From Flavobacteriaceae bacterium (GTDB lineage Bacteria; Bacteroidota; Bacteroidia; Flavobacteriales; Weeksellaceae): 64,000 nucleotides of DNA. A program made the position numbers and the translations under genes. Positions 50,445 through 59,686 of the stretch are shown in pieces. The notes below the pieces were generated by a model, which saw nothing but the letters and a program-made list of their open reading frames with translations, ran no database searches and had not been told where the DNA came from. The DNA lies in the NCBI GenBank assembly GCA_012522185.1, contig JAAYKY010000012.1, forward strand, positions 32,191 to 96,190, given 5' to 3'. Positions within the stretch are counted from its first letter, which is position 1. Every line of letters begins with the position of its first letter.

Positions 50445-51725
50445 ATGGCTTATTTATTTACATCAGAATCAGTTTCTGAAGGACATCCAGATAAGATTGC
50501 TGATCAGATTTCAGACGCTTTGATAGATAATTTTCTGGCTTACGATCCTTCTTCTAAAGTAGCTTGTGAAACTTTGGTTACAACCGGACAAGTATTTTTG
50601 GCAGGAGAAGTGAAGTCCGAAGTTTATTTAGATGTGCAGCAAATCGCAAGGGAAGTAATCAATAAAATCGGATATACCAAGGGGGAATACATGTTCAACG
50701 GTGACTCTTGTGGCGTTATTTCTGCTATTCATGAGCAATCTCCCGATATCAACCAAGGTGTTGATCGCGCAAATGAAGATGCTGATTTCGAAACCAAAGC
50801 AAATTCACAAGGAGCAGGAGATCAAGGAATGATGTTTGGCTATGCCACAAATGAAACGGAAAATTATATGCCGTTGGCCCTTGACCTTGCACACACCATT
50901 TTAAAAGAATTGGCAGATATCCGTCGTGAAAATGATGCAATCAAATATTTACGACCGGATGCAAAATCCCAAGTTACTATTGAATATTCGGATGACCATA
51001 AACCCGTTCGAATTGACTCCATAGTGGTTTCAACCCAACACGATGAGTTTGGAAGCGACGAAGCCATGTTGGCGAAAATCAGAAAAGACATCAAAGAAAT
51101 GTTGATTCCGAGAGTTATCGCAAAACAAAAACCGGAAATCCGACAATTATTTACCGAAGAAATTACCTACCATATCAACCCAACTGGAAAATTTGTTATC
51201 GGTGGCCCGCACGGAGATACAGGATTAACGGGAAGAAAAATCATTGTAGATACGTATGGCGGAAAAGGCGCACACGGAGGAGGAGCATTTAGTGGAAAAG
51301 ATCCATCAAAAGTGGATCGAAGTGCGGCTTATGCAACTCGACATATTGCAAAAAACTTAGTAGCTGCCGGAGTAGCTGATGAAGTTTTGGTTCAGGTTTC
51401 CTATGCAATTGGCGTAGCAGAGCCTTGTGGTTTGTATATCAATACCTATGGAACTTCTAAAATCAATCTAACCGATGGTGAAATTGCAGAGAAAATCCAG
51501 AAAATATACGATTTACGCCCTTATGTGATTGAGCAAAATCTGAAATTGAGAAACCCAATTTACCAAGAAACAGCTTCCTATGGACATATGGGAAGACAAT
51601 CTTATATAGGAAGCAAAACCTTCAACAAAGGTAAAGCCAATGAAAAAACAATTGAAAATTTAGAGTTTTTCACTTGGGAAAAATTGGATTATGTAGATAG
51701 ATTCAAACAGGAATTTGGATTGTAA
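50445..51725 (+). CDS. metK: S-adenosylmethionine synthetase
   Basis: Makes SAM from methionine and ATP. 426 residues: [21 protein letters not shown] at the start, the [12 protein letters not shown] loop near 122, [16 protein letters not shown] near 262 and [19 protein letters not shown] (P-loop-like) near 280. Somewhat longer than the E. coli enzyme (384) through an insertion around residues 155-230, as usual in Bacteroidota. Regulated by the SAM-II-like leader; strong terminator after it. Confidence 0.97.
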   Translation: MAYLFTSESVSEGHPDKIADQISDALIDNFLAYDPSSKVACETLVTTGQVFLAGEVKSEVYLDVQQIAREVINKIGYTKGEYMFNGDSCGVISAIHEQSPDINQGVDRANEDADFETKANSQGAGDQGMMFGYATNETENYMPLALDLAHTILKELADIRRENDAIKYLRPDAKSQVTIEYSDDHKPVRIDSIVVSTQHDEFGSDEAMLAKIRKDIKEMLIPRVIAKQKPEIRQLFTEEITYHINPTGKFVIGGPHGDTGLTGRKIIVDTYGGKGAHGGGAFSGKDPSKVDRSAAYATRHIAKNLVAAGVADEVLVQVSYAIGVAEPCGLYINTYGTSKINLTDGEIAEKIQKIYDLRPYVIEQNLKLRNPIYQETASYGHMGRQSYIGSKTFNKGKANEKTIENLEFFTWEKLDYVDRFKQEFGL

Positions 51726-51750
51726 TTCCAAATTCTTTGTTAAAATTCAA

Positions 51751-51780
51751 GCCGATTGTATCTACAATCGGCTTTTTTTT
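51751..51780 (+). terminator. Terminator of metK
   Basis: GCCGATTGT (51751-51759) and ACAATCGGC (51764-51772) form a nine-pair stem with a four-base loop, followed by eight T. Confidence 0.92.
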
Positions 51781-51839
51781 ATCAAATCTTCTCAATTCCA
51801 ACTAATATTTCGGAAATTTGCAGTCCTAAAAAAATCGAA

Positions 51840-53834
51840 TTGAAAAATTCCATTCTAACTATATTTCTAATCCTTTTCGGACTTCATCTTTCCGGTCAGA
51901 TTTATCATACTCCCGAACAAGAATATGTAGCTTGTGATCAGAACGGAGATGGCTATGTAAGCATTCCCTTTGATGAATTGCAAAATTATGCTTTGGACTT
52001 TTTGGATTTATTTGATCAGTCTCCTGAAGTCTATGTTACCCGCGCTCACGATGGAATTTCCAAAATTACAAACCTTTACAACAACCCTCAAGTGGTAAAC
52101 CTCTGTGGGGATATCGATGGAAATGGTGGATACTACGACATAGCTATCAATAATCAACAAGAAGTTTATGTGGTGAGGCAACACGGATGGTTGCAGAAAT
52201 TGAACACCGAAAACTGTACACTTCAAACCATTACTCAAATTCACAGCAACGGCCAATCCGTTTTGGCGCTTTCTTTTGATCATTTAAATAATTTATACGA
52301 AGGAGGTTGGACTTCAAAGGTTTATAGAGCTCCTGCCAATGATTTGCAAAACTTTCAACTTTGGCATGACTTCGGAGAGGGAAGAGCGTCAGGTGATTTT
52401 GTTCAAATCGGAAATTTCATGTACGTGGCTTGGACGATGCCCAACAATCGGGATTATCTTTTTAAAGTCACATTAGGCCCAAACAACGAATACATTTCCC
52501 ATGAAGATTTGGGACGAATCGACGGAGGCACCTATGGATTGGCTGCCGAATATGGAAAACTCTATGGAAACACCACTGATTATTTATACGAAATCAATTT
52601 GGAAACCATGCAAACCACTGTTGTTCAGCAACGACCTGATGTGTTCAATTACTCTGGCGAATGGTGGGGAGCGGCGGGTTTGCACGAAGCATTCAATTTA
52701 GAAATTTCTTACCACAGAGAACTTCTGGAAGCCGAAAACGGTACGAATCCTTTGAGCGACCCTTATACGAATGAAATCCCTTTTTTGGATTGGGTCTACA
52801 TTCGGGTTCATGAAGCAACTCAAAATACAACCTATGTTATTCCGGTGAAAATTCGAATTGCCATCGCCCCGCAAGCGCAGAATGCAGAATTGATTGAATG
52901 CAAAGATGAAACCAATGGAATGGCGAATTTTCAATTGAATCTAGCTGAAAGCCAGATCAACCCAAGTGCAGAGGTCGAGTTTGCTTATTTCGATAGTTTG
53001 GAGAATTTAGAAAATCACCAAAACCTGCTTCCCACAAACATTTCGGTTCAAGCAAGCCAAATTATCTATGTCAAAGTCTATATGCCAGGCGCCGAAAATT
53101 GTTATAATTATGCCGAATTGAAATTAAATGTCCCTTCGGCAGATGAGGTGATTTATGAAGAAAATATTGTTTTTTGTTTGGGTACAACTGCAGTTTTATC
53201 GGTTCCCGATGAATTCTTATCGTACGAATGGATTGGAATTAGCGAGGAAGATCTCAACCAACCGCTCAATACAAATGAGGTAATCATTAGCCAGCCTGGA
53301 AATTATTTCTTAAAAGTAACAGACGAAAATAACTGTACATTCTCACTTCCTTTTGAAGCCATTTTGGGCGGTTCACCGGAAATTACGAATGTTTCCATCA
53401 GCGGAAATTCTATCCATGTACAAGTAATGCCATCCGGTATTTATGAATATTCTCTCGATGGTGTTTTCTGGCAAAGCTCGCCGAGTTTTTATAATCTTTT
53501 GGCCGATGATTATTTAATTTATGTCCGGGATTTGGTCGGTTGCATGGCAGAGCCATACGAATTCACCTATTTTGAAGTCCCTAACTTCATATCTCCCAAT
53601 GGTGATGGTAAAAATGATGTTTGGCAAATCAAGGGAATTGAAAAATATCCAGAAGCAAAAATCCAAATTTTTGATCGGTATGGAAAAGTTTTTGCCGATC
53701 GAAAAGCAAATGCCCAAGGAGTTATTTGGGATGGAAAATACCTTGGGAACCCTGTTCCCTCCGGAACTTATTGGTACATTTTAAGTCTTTCCGAAGAACA
53801 AAAACTAACCGGATACATTACGGTAAGAAATTAA
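51840..53834 (+). CDS. Type IX-secreted surface protein with gliding-type C-terminal domain
   Basis: 664 residues from TTG 51840, which gives signal peptide KNSILTIFLILFGLHLSGQ; the frame is open further upstream but that stretch is the metK terminator. The N-terminal half (about 100-320) has propeller-like segments (VYVTRAHDGISKITNLYN, QVYRAPANDLQNF-like repeats), and the middle has Ig-like regions. The C-terminal about 80 residues are the gliding-motility-associated sorting domain (type B): NFISPNGDGKNDVW, IQIFDRYGKVF, GNPVPSGTYWYIL, GYITVRN. This directs export by the type IX system. Ligand unknown. Confidence 0.87.
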   Translation: MKNSILTIFLILFGLHLSGQIYHTPEQEYVACDQNGDGYVSIPFDELQNYALDFLDLFDQSPEVYVTRAHDGISKITNLYNNPQVVNLCGDIDGNGGYYDIAINNQQEVYVVRQHGWLQKLNTENCTLQTITQIHSNGQSVLALSFDHLNNLYEGGWTSKVYRAPANDLQNFQLWHDFGEGRASGDFVQIGNFMYVAWTMPNNRDYLFKVTLGPNNEYISHEDLGRIDGGTYGLAAEYGKLYGNTTDYLYEINLETMQTTVVQQRPDVFNYSGEWWGAAGLHEAFNLEISYHRELLEAENGTNPLSDPYTNEIPFLDWVYIRVHEATQNTTYVIPVKIRIAIAPQAQNAELIECKDETNGMANFQLNLAESQINPSAEVEFAYFDSLENLENHQNLLPTNISVQASQIIYVKVYMPGAENCYNYAELKLNVPSADEVIYEENIVFCLGTTAVLSVPDEFLSYEWIGISEEDLNQPLNTNEVIISQPGNYFLKVTDENNCTFSLPFEAILGGSPEITNVSISGNSIHVQVMPSGIYEYSLDGVFWQSSPSFYNLLADDYLIYVRDLVGCMAEPYEFTYFEVPNFISPNGDGKNDVWQIKGIEKYPEAKIQIFDRYGKVFADRKANAQGVIWDGKYLGNPVPSGTYWYILSLSEEQKLTGYITVRN

Positions 53835-53870
53835 ATTGATTTATATTTAAAAAATTTAAAATACATCTAA

Positions 53871-54596
53871 ATGAAAAATTTGATACTTAGCCTTGGTTTT
53901 TCTTCCCTTTTTATAGTAAGCGGATGCGCAGAATTACAGCAAATTGGAACACAACTTCCAAGCGATACAAGTACAAGCGGAATTGGTGGAGTTTCCAGCG
54001 TTCGCATAGCGCAAGGTCTGAAACAAGCACTTGAAATGGGCGTACAAGACGGAGTAAAAAAGCTGGGACAAGAAAATGGATTTTTTGGTAATACTGTGAC
54101 TCGAATTCTTCTGCCACAGGAATTACAAAAAGTCGATAAAACCCTGCGTGACATCGGATTGGGAAGTTTAGCCGACGAAGGCTTGAAACTCTTAAACCGC
54201 GCAGCCGAAGATGCGGTAACCGAAGCGGCTCCTATTTTCACAAATGCAATTACTTCGATGAGTTTCAATGATGCAAAGGGAATTCTACTGGGAGGAGACA
54301 ATGCAGCAACTTCTTATTTGCAAAATCGTACGTCCAATCAACTGTTCACGGCATTTCAACCCAAAGTAGAAAATTCTCTTGGAAAAGTAGGAGCCGACCG
54401 AATTTGGGAACAAATCATTTCCCGATACAATACTTTCACAGGACAAAGCATCACAACCGATCTGAATGCCTATGTAACCCAACAAGCCATCAACGGGGTT
54501 TTCAAAATGGTTGCCGACAAAGAGCAAGGCATCCGAAACAACATCGGATTGAGAACCACACCACTATTGCAGGAAGTATTCGGATTACAGGATTAA
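53871..54596 (+). CDS. DUF4197 lipoprotein
   Basis: A 241-residue lipoprotein (lipobox VSGC, C19) of the DUF4197 family: IAQGLKQALEMGVQDGVKKLGQENGFFGN, ILLPQELQKVDKTLRDIGLG, SFNDAKGILLGGDNAATSYL and DLNAYVTQQAINGVFKMVADKE. Predicted all-helical; function unknown. It ends 12 bases before the convergent alkaline phosphatase gene. Confidence 0.92.
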   Translation: MKNLILSLGFSSLFIVSGCAELQQIGTQLPSDTSTSGIGGVSSVRIAQGLKQALEMGVQDGVKKLGQENGFFGNTVTRILLPQELQKVDKTLRDIGLGSLADEGLKLLNRAAEDAVTEAAPIFTNAITSMSFNDAKGILLGGDNAATSYLQNRTSNQLFTAFQPKVENSLGKVGADRIWEQIISRYNTFTGQSITTDLNAYVTQQAINGVFKMVADKEQGIRNNIGLRTTPLLQEVFGLQD

Positions 54597-54608
54597 AAAC
54601 CAAACAGT

Positions 54609-56264
54609 TTAATTATCCAATAAATCTTTGATCGGGTTTCCTATGTTTCCGCTCGGCTGAGAAATTTTCAACAAAACGGAGAGTGTTGGAGCGATGTCCG
54701 ACATATAAGTTGGCGCGACCGTACGCCCAGGTTTGATGCCCCAACCCATAAAAACCAATGGAATATGGCTGTCATAAGGATTCCAAGAACCATGCGTGGT
54801 ACCCGTCGTATGACCATATCCATCATACCACTGAGGATCTAGAATGATTTGAATATCACCGCTTCTTTTGTAATTATAACCATTGATAGCCATGGTTTTG
54901 ATTTTCTCTGGAATGCTCGACTGTGCTAATTTCTCCATGTCGGCAACGAAAGAAATGCCCTTTTGATTTTTCAAAAATGGAATCAGAGAGGCTTTGATTT
55001 TTTCAGCATCCAAATTATTTTTCTCAATCAATTTATGATCCAAATGAACCTGATAGTTTCGGGTAGAATAAACCAAATTACTTACGCCAAATTCAGCTTT
55101 TAACTTATTGTCAATCGCTTCCGACATATCTTTTGTCAGTAAATAACCACCGTTTCCTTTTTGGTCTAAAATAAATTGTGGATTATGTGCTGCGCCATGA
55201 TCCGATGATAAAAACACCAAATAATTGTCTTTGCCTAATTTTTGATCCAAATAATTGAAGAAATCAGCTAAGTCCTTGTCCAATCGCAAATAAGTATCTT
55301 CAATTTTTGCCGAATTAATTGCAAACTGATGCCCTACATAATCCGTGGAAGAAAGACTGATAGCAAGAAAATCCGGTACATTGGCTGGGTTACTTCCCAT
55401 GTTTTCTTTTTCCATAATCTCTTTGGCTAAATCCAAAGTTATTGTATTTCCAAACGGAGTGGACTTCACCACATCTTTCCCATTTTTCTTTAAAATTTCG
55501 CTCATTTTAATCGGGAAATTCACCTTTTCACCTTGGATATAACTTCCCTCATAAGGATTATCATCCGATAGATAATTGAAATAAGTTTCAATCGGATACA
55601 TCGTATCCCAACCATTTTTTAAATAGTTTGTAGCTAAATCTTTTTTGTTGAAATCTTTGATGTATTTTGGGAGCTCATCCATATAGAAACTACTCGAAAC
55701 CCAATCTCCATCAACCATCCAATAAGCTGCATCTGCAAAATGACCCACAGGCAAAATAGCACCGCGATCCTTTAAGGAAATCCCAATCACTTTGGATTTG
55801 AAATCGGTCGAAAGTTTAAGTTCGTCTGTAATCGTGGAGGTCAATAAATTTCGGGGCGACATCTTACCGGCTTTTGAATTAGCATCAAGCCCAATTCCAG
55901 TTACCGAATCGTCTTGCGCACAATACATGGTGGTTTGGGTTTCACGGATGTAGAAATTATTTCCTGCAATTCCATGAATCGCCGGTACCGATCCTGTATA
56001 AATCGTACTATGACCAATGCCCGTAAATGTAGGCACGTAGGGAATAAAAGTGTTCTCAGCTGTAAAACCCTCGTTCAGCATCCGCTTAAAACCATCCTCG
56101 CTGTACCGATCGTAAAATTTATACAAATAATCCCATCGCATCTGATCCACAACCAACCCGACCACCAATTTCGGGCGTTCATTGTTGTTTTGAGATTGCG
56201 CAAATGAGAAATGAAAACTTAGAATTAGAAAAGCAATGATAAATTTTGAAGCAATTGATTTCAT
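54609..56264 (-). CDS. pafA: PafA-type alkaline phosphatase
   Basis: A 551-residue periplasmic phosphomonoesterase of the alkaline phosphatase superfamily, close in size and layout to the Elizabethkingia PafA enzyme. Signal peptide to about residue 22 (FSFAQ). Zinc/nucleophile region: LVVDQMRWDYL (Asp) and YVPTFTGIGHST with nucleophile Thr79; later LSSTDYVGH, FLSSDHGAAHNP and GTTHGSWNPYD carry the other metal ligands. It releases phosphate from broad monoesters. No phosphate box was recognised upstream. Single gene, convergent with DUF4197. Confidence 0.93.
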   Translation of the reverse strand: MKSIASKFIIAFLILSFHFSFAQSQNNNERPKLVVGLVVDQMRWDYLYKFYDRYSEDGFKRMLNEGFTAENTFIPYVPTFTGIGHSTIYTGSVPAIHGIAGNNFYIRETQTTMYCAQDDSVTGIGLDANSKAGKMSPRNLLTSTITDELKLSTDFKSKVIGISLKDRGAILPVGHFADAAYWMVDGDWVSSSFYMDELPKYIKDFNKKDLATNYLKNGWDTMYPIETYFNYLSDDNPYEGSYIQGEKVNFPIKMSEILKKNGKDVVKSTPFGNTITLDLAKEIMEKENMGSNPANVPDFLAISLSSTDYVGHQFAINSAKIEDTYLRLDKDLADFFNYLDQKLGKDNYLVFLSSDHGAAHNPQFILDQKGNGGYLLTKDMSEAIDNKLKAEFGVSNLVYSTRNYQVHLDHKLIEKNNLDAEKIKASLIPFLKNQKGISFVADMEKLAQSSIPEKIKTMAINGYNYKRSGDIQIILDPQWYDGYGHTTGTTHGSWNPYDSHIPLVFMGWGIKPGRTVAPTYMSDIAPTLSVLLKISQPSGNIGNPIKDLLDN

Positions 56265-56369
56265 CTGAATTAATTTTAAAGCAAGGCCAAATCTATGAGT
56301 TTCGGATTAATTAACAAACTTCTTCTATTTAAAGTTTGGGTTAAGAAAAGGGATTGAAACCAAGTCAAC

Positions 56370-57536
56370 TCATTCAATTTCCAAAATTTCCTTAGCCAAA
56401 CGAATCATCTTTGGATCACCGGTATGCTTTCCTTTTTCGTCCGATAGTTTGACAACATTGGTCCAAGGTAAATCCGGCTCAGCAATCGAAATCAGTTTCA
56501 AAACGATATTCATGGGTTTCAGACCAACGTCATTGGTCAGATTCGTTCCTATGCCAAATGAAATTCCAATTTTACCGGAAGTTGCATCCGAAATTCTTTT
56601 TACCTTGTCTAAATTCAATCCGTCCGAAAAAATGATGGTTTTATGCAAAGGATCGATGCCCATTTTCTCATAATGTTCAATTGTCTTTTGGGCAAATTCA
56701 ACCGGATCTCCACTATCATGTCGAACGCCGTCAAAGAGTTTGGCCAACTTTTTATTGAATTGCGTAAAGAATACATCGGTCGTATAAGTATCAGTCAGTG
56801 CAATTCCCAAATCACCGTGATAAGCATTGACCCAGCGATCCAATCCGATCCCATTTGCGATCTTAAATCCAAAACGAGCACCATGGTACATAAACCATTC
56901 GTGCGCATGCGTTCCAATCGGTTTTACGCCCGTTGTCATGGCAAAATGCACATTGCTCGTTCCCACATAACTTCCTTCTCCAAAATCTTTAAGAGCTTCT
57001 ACTACCAATCGGTGAACCTCGTACGAATGACGTCTTCGGGTCCCAAATTCAGCAACTTTCACCCCTAAATCCAAGTAAGATTCCGCTTTTCTTTTAACGG
57101 TTTCGACGACTTTCTCATCCGAATCGCGCTGCAACCCGGTTAATTCATAAAACAATTCGCTGATCAAGGACAAAATAGGAACTTCCCATAAAATCGTTCG
57201 GTACCAATGTCCTTGAATTTTCACCGAAAGATCATTGCCATTTTGTATAACCTCAACTTCCGAAGGATCGTAACGATATCCTTGCAAAAAATCCAAATAT
57301 GCAGGATTTAAATAAGGACAAGTAATTCGTAAAAATTCTTTTTCGTCTCGGGTCAGCGACAAATCGGCCATGTCTTCGATCCTCTGTTTCAGAGCTTTGT
57401 CAAATCCCGGTGGAAACGGATGCTCACCGCGATTGATGAATTCATATTTGGCCTGAGTTTCGGGATAAAGTTTCACAGCCGCGTACTGCATAGTGAATTT
57501 GTAAAAATCGTTGTCTAATAGGGAATTGAAGCTCAT
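56370..57536 (-). CDS. pncB: Nicotinate phosphoribosyltransferase
   Basis: Converts nicotinate and PRPP to nicotinate mononucleotide in NAD salvage. 388 residues: SLLDNDFYKFTMQYAAVKLYP, EFGTRRRHSYEVHRLVVEAL, TTGVKPIGTHAHEWFM with the phosphorylated His of the family, and GVRHDSGDPVEFA. It ends TGDPKMIRLAKEILE. Length is typical. A RES toxin elsewhere in the window targets NAD+, but no link is implied by position. Confidence 0.95.
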   Translation of the reverse strand: MSFNSLLDNDFYKFTMQYAAVKLYPETQAKYEFINRGEHPFPPGFDKALKQRIEDMADLSLTRDEKEFLRITCPYLNPAYLDFLQGYRYDPSEVEVIQNGNDLSVKIQGHWYRTILWEVPILSLISELFYELTGLQRDSDEKVVETVKRKAESYLDLGVKVAEFGTRRRHSYEVHRLVVEALKDFGEGSYVGTSNVHFAMTTGVKPIGTHAHEWFMYHGARFGFKIANGIGLDRWVNAYHGDLGIALTDTYTTDVFFTQFNKKLAKLFDGVRHDSGDPVEFAQKTIEHYEKMGIDPLHKTIIFSDGLNLDKVKRISDATSGKIGISFGIGTNLTNDVGLKPMNIVLKLISIAEPDLPWTNVVKLSDEKGKHTGDPKMIRLAKEILEIE

Positions 57537-57738
57537 AATCGTTTACTGTATTGAAAATTCAAACATTTTCGGATTCTCAAACTTACTTATAAAAATCAAT
57601 TCTCAAATCATTTTTTGGCTAAATTATTTACAGATGAACCTAAAAAAATAAATTCATTTCAAAACTTATAAAGTTTGAAATCAGGATTTGGCAGAAAATG
57701 TATTTTTGGTAAATTTCTGAATTCTAACATCTAATTTT

Positions 57739-57746
57739 TATCTTTG
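57739..57746 (+). promoter_or_regulatory. -7 element of prfC
   Basis: TATCTTTG lies 17 bases before the prfC ATG, followed by a short leader. The upstream part of the 228-base divergent gap between pncB and prfC has no gene. Confidence 0.5.
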
Positions 57747-57763
57747 CCCCGCAAATTTTAACT

Positions 57764-59350
57764 ATGTCATTAGAAAAGGAAATCAGCCGTAGAAAAACCT
57801 TTGGGATTGTAGCTCACCCTGATGCCGGGAAAACTACTTTAACCGAAAAATTACTTCTATTTGGAGGTGCAATTCAAGAAGCTGGAGCCGTAAAAAGCAA
57901 TAAAATAAAAAAAGGAGCTACTTCTGACTTCATGGAAATCGAACGTCAAAGAGGGATTTCCGTTGCGACTTCCGTATTGGCTTTTGAGTATAAAAACAAA
58001 AAAATCAATATTCTAGATACACCCGGGCACAAGGATTTCGCAGAAGATACTTTTCGGACACTTACAGCCGTTGATTCGGTCATTGTAGTCGTGGACGTGG
58101 CTAAAGGAGTCGAGGAGCAGACCGAAAAATTAGTGGAAGTGTGCAAGATGAGAAACATTCCGATGATGGTTTTTGTCAACAAAATGGACCGCGAAGGGAA
58201 AGATGCTTTTGATTTGATGGATGAAATTGAACAAAAGCTTGGACTTCGTCTGACGCCTTTGTCTTGGCCGATTGGGATTGGTGCTACTTTCAAAGGAATT
58301 TATAATATTTGGGAGAAGAACATCGGACTATTTACCGGAGAAAATAAACAGAAAATTTCTGAAGCCATTGCTTTTGATAATTTAGAAAATGAAAAATTAG
58401 ATACGATCATCGGTGAGAGCTTTGCTGAAAATCTTAGAAGCGAGATTGAGCTTATCACAGAAGTTTATCCCGATTTTGATGAAGAAGACTACATGAACGG
58501 ATTGCTTCAGCCGGTGTTTTTTGGTTCGGCACTGAATAATTTTGGAGTGAGAGAATTGCTCGACGCATTTGTGGACATCGCGCCGCATCCCCAAGCCAAA
58601 GAAACCGATACTCGAATTGTAGAACCGTTCGAAAAGGACTTTACAGGATTTGTGTTTAAAATTCACGCCAATATGGATCCGAAGCACCGTGACCGATTGG
58701 CTTTTGTGAAAATTGTTTCAGGAAAATTTGAGCGAAATAAAAACTACCTACACGTCCGACTCAACAAAAATATGAAGTTCAGTAGTCCCAATGCATTTTT
58801 TGCAGATAAAAAAGAAATCGTCGATGAAAGTTTTGCCGGGGATATCGTGGGATTACACGACACCGGAAATTTCCGAATTGGCGATACGCTTACCGAAGGA
58901 GAAAAGCTAATGTTCCGTGGAATCCCTTCTTTCTCACCTGAACACTTCCGTTACATAAATAACGCAGATCCTATGAAAGCCAAACAATTGGAAAAAGGGA
59001 TTGACCAACTGATGGACGAAGGTGTAGCCCAATTGTTTACACTGGAAATGAACAACCGAAAAATCATCGGTACAGTTGGAGCGCTTCAATATGAAGTCAT
59101 CCAATATCGTTTGGAGCATGAGTACGGTGCCAAAGTTTCTTATGAACCGATTTCGATCCACAAAGCTTGTTGGGTGGAAGCAGAAGATGAGAAATCAGCT
59201 GAATATCAAGAATTTTTACGAGTAAAACAAAGATATCTTGCTCGTGATAAATTCAATCAACTGGTGTTTTTAGCCGATTCTTCTTTTACAATTCAAATGA
59301 CGCAAGAGAAGTATCCAAGCGTGAAACTGCATTTCGTGAGTGAGTTTTAG
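57764..59350 (+). CDS. prfC: Peptide chain release factor 3
   Basis: A 528-residue translational GTPase that recycles class-I release factors. G motifs: AHPDAGKTTLTEK (G1), ERQRGISVATSV (G2), DTPGHKDF (G3), NKMDREGKD (G4); the C-terminal RF3 domain includes ALQYEVIQYRLEHEYGAKV. Length is normal. A very strong hairpin follows. Confidence 0.97.
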   Translation: MSLEKEISRRKTFGIVAHPDAGKTTLTEKLLLFGGAIQEAGAVKSNKIKKGATSDFMEIERQRGISVATSVLAFEYKNKKINILDTPGHKDFAEDTFRTLTAVDSVIVVVDVAKGVEEQTEKLVEVCKMRNIPMMVFVNKMDREGKDAFDLMDEIEQKLGLRLTPLSWPIGIGATFKGIYNIWEKNIGLFTGENKQKISEAIAFDNLENEKLDTIIGESFAENLRSEIELITEVYPDFDEEDYMNGLLQPVFFGSALNNFGVRELLDAFVDIAPHPQAKETDTRIVEPFEKDFTGFVFKIHANMDPKHRDRLAFVKIVSGKFERNKNYLHVRLNKNMKFSSPNAFFADKKEIVDESFAGDIVGLHDTGNFRIGDTLTEGEKLMFRGIPSFSPEHFRYINNADPMKAKQLEKGIDQLMDEGVAQLFTLEMNNRKIIGTVGALQYEVIQYRLEHEYGAKVSYEPISIHKACWVEAEDEKSAEYQEFLRVKQRYLARDKFNQLVFLADSSFTIQMTQEKYPSVKLHFVSEF

Positions 59351-59370
59351 ATCAAAGTTTCTATAAATCA

Positions 59371-59403
59371 ATAAAAGGAAATCTTTTCGAGATTTCCTTT
59401 TAT
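59371..59403. terminator. Terminator of prfC
   Basis: ATAAAAGGAAATCT (59371-59384) and AGATTTCCTTTTAT (59390-59403) are perfect 14-base arms with a five-base loop. The A/T-rich arms can serve both strands. Confidence 0.9.
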
Positions 59404-59439
59404 CATTTAGTTCAAAACTAAAAAACAATTAAAAATGGT

Positions 59440-59553
59440 TTAATCCATGATTTCACTTATTATGTTCCCATTTTTGGATTGAAAAACGTTCTCACATAAG
59501 ATGAAAAAGATTAAAAATACATAGAAAAATAGAAAAGTTAGTTTTTGTATCAT
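59440..59553 (-). CDS. Possible 37-residue membrane peptide
   Basis: In the 336-base gap after prfC, the minus strand has an ATG ORF encoding one hydrophobic helix (LTFLFFYVFLIFFILC, about residues 5-20) followed by a polar tail (ENVFQSKNGNIISEIMD). There is no clear ribosome site or promoter, and AT-rich DNA readily makes such ORFs. The rest of the gap (59554-59686) is featureless upstream sequence of the M1 peptidase gene. Confidence 0.25.
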   Translation of the reverse strand: MIQKLTFLFFYVFLIFFILCENVFQSKNGNIISEIMD

Positions 59554-59686
59554 GGGTACATATTTGACTACAAGATGCAAAATAATCTCAAAGGTTGCGT
59601 AGGTTTTCTTGATTAATGTTAAAATAGCTAAAATTTAAAAGTTCCCCTTTAAATTGTAACTTCGAATTCTCAAATTTCTCGTAGCT

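Noticed and set aside
51756..51839. N-terminal extension of the type IX cargo protein
   Set aside because: It translates the metK terminator; the signal peptide begins at TTG 51840.
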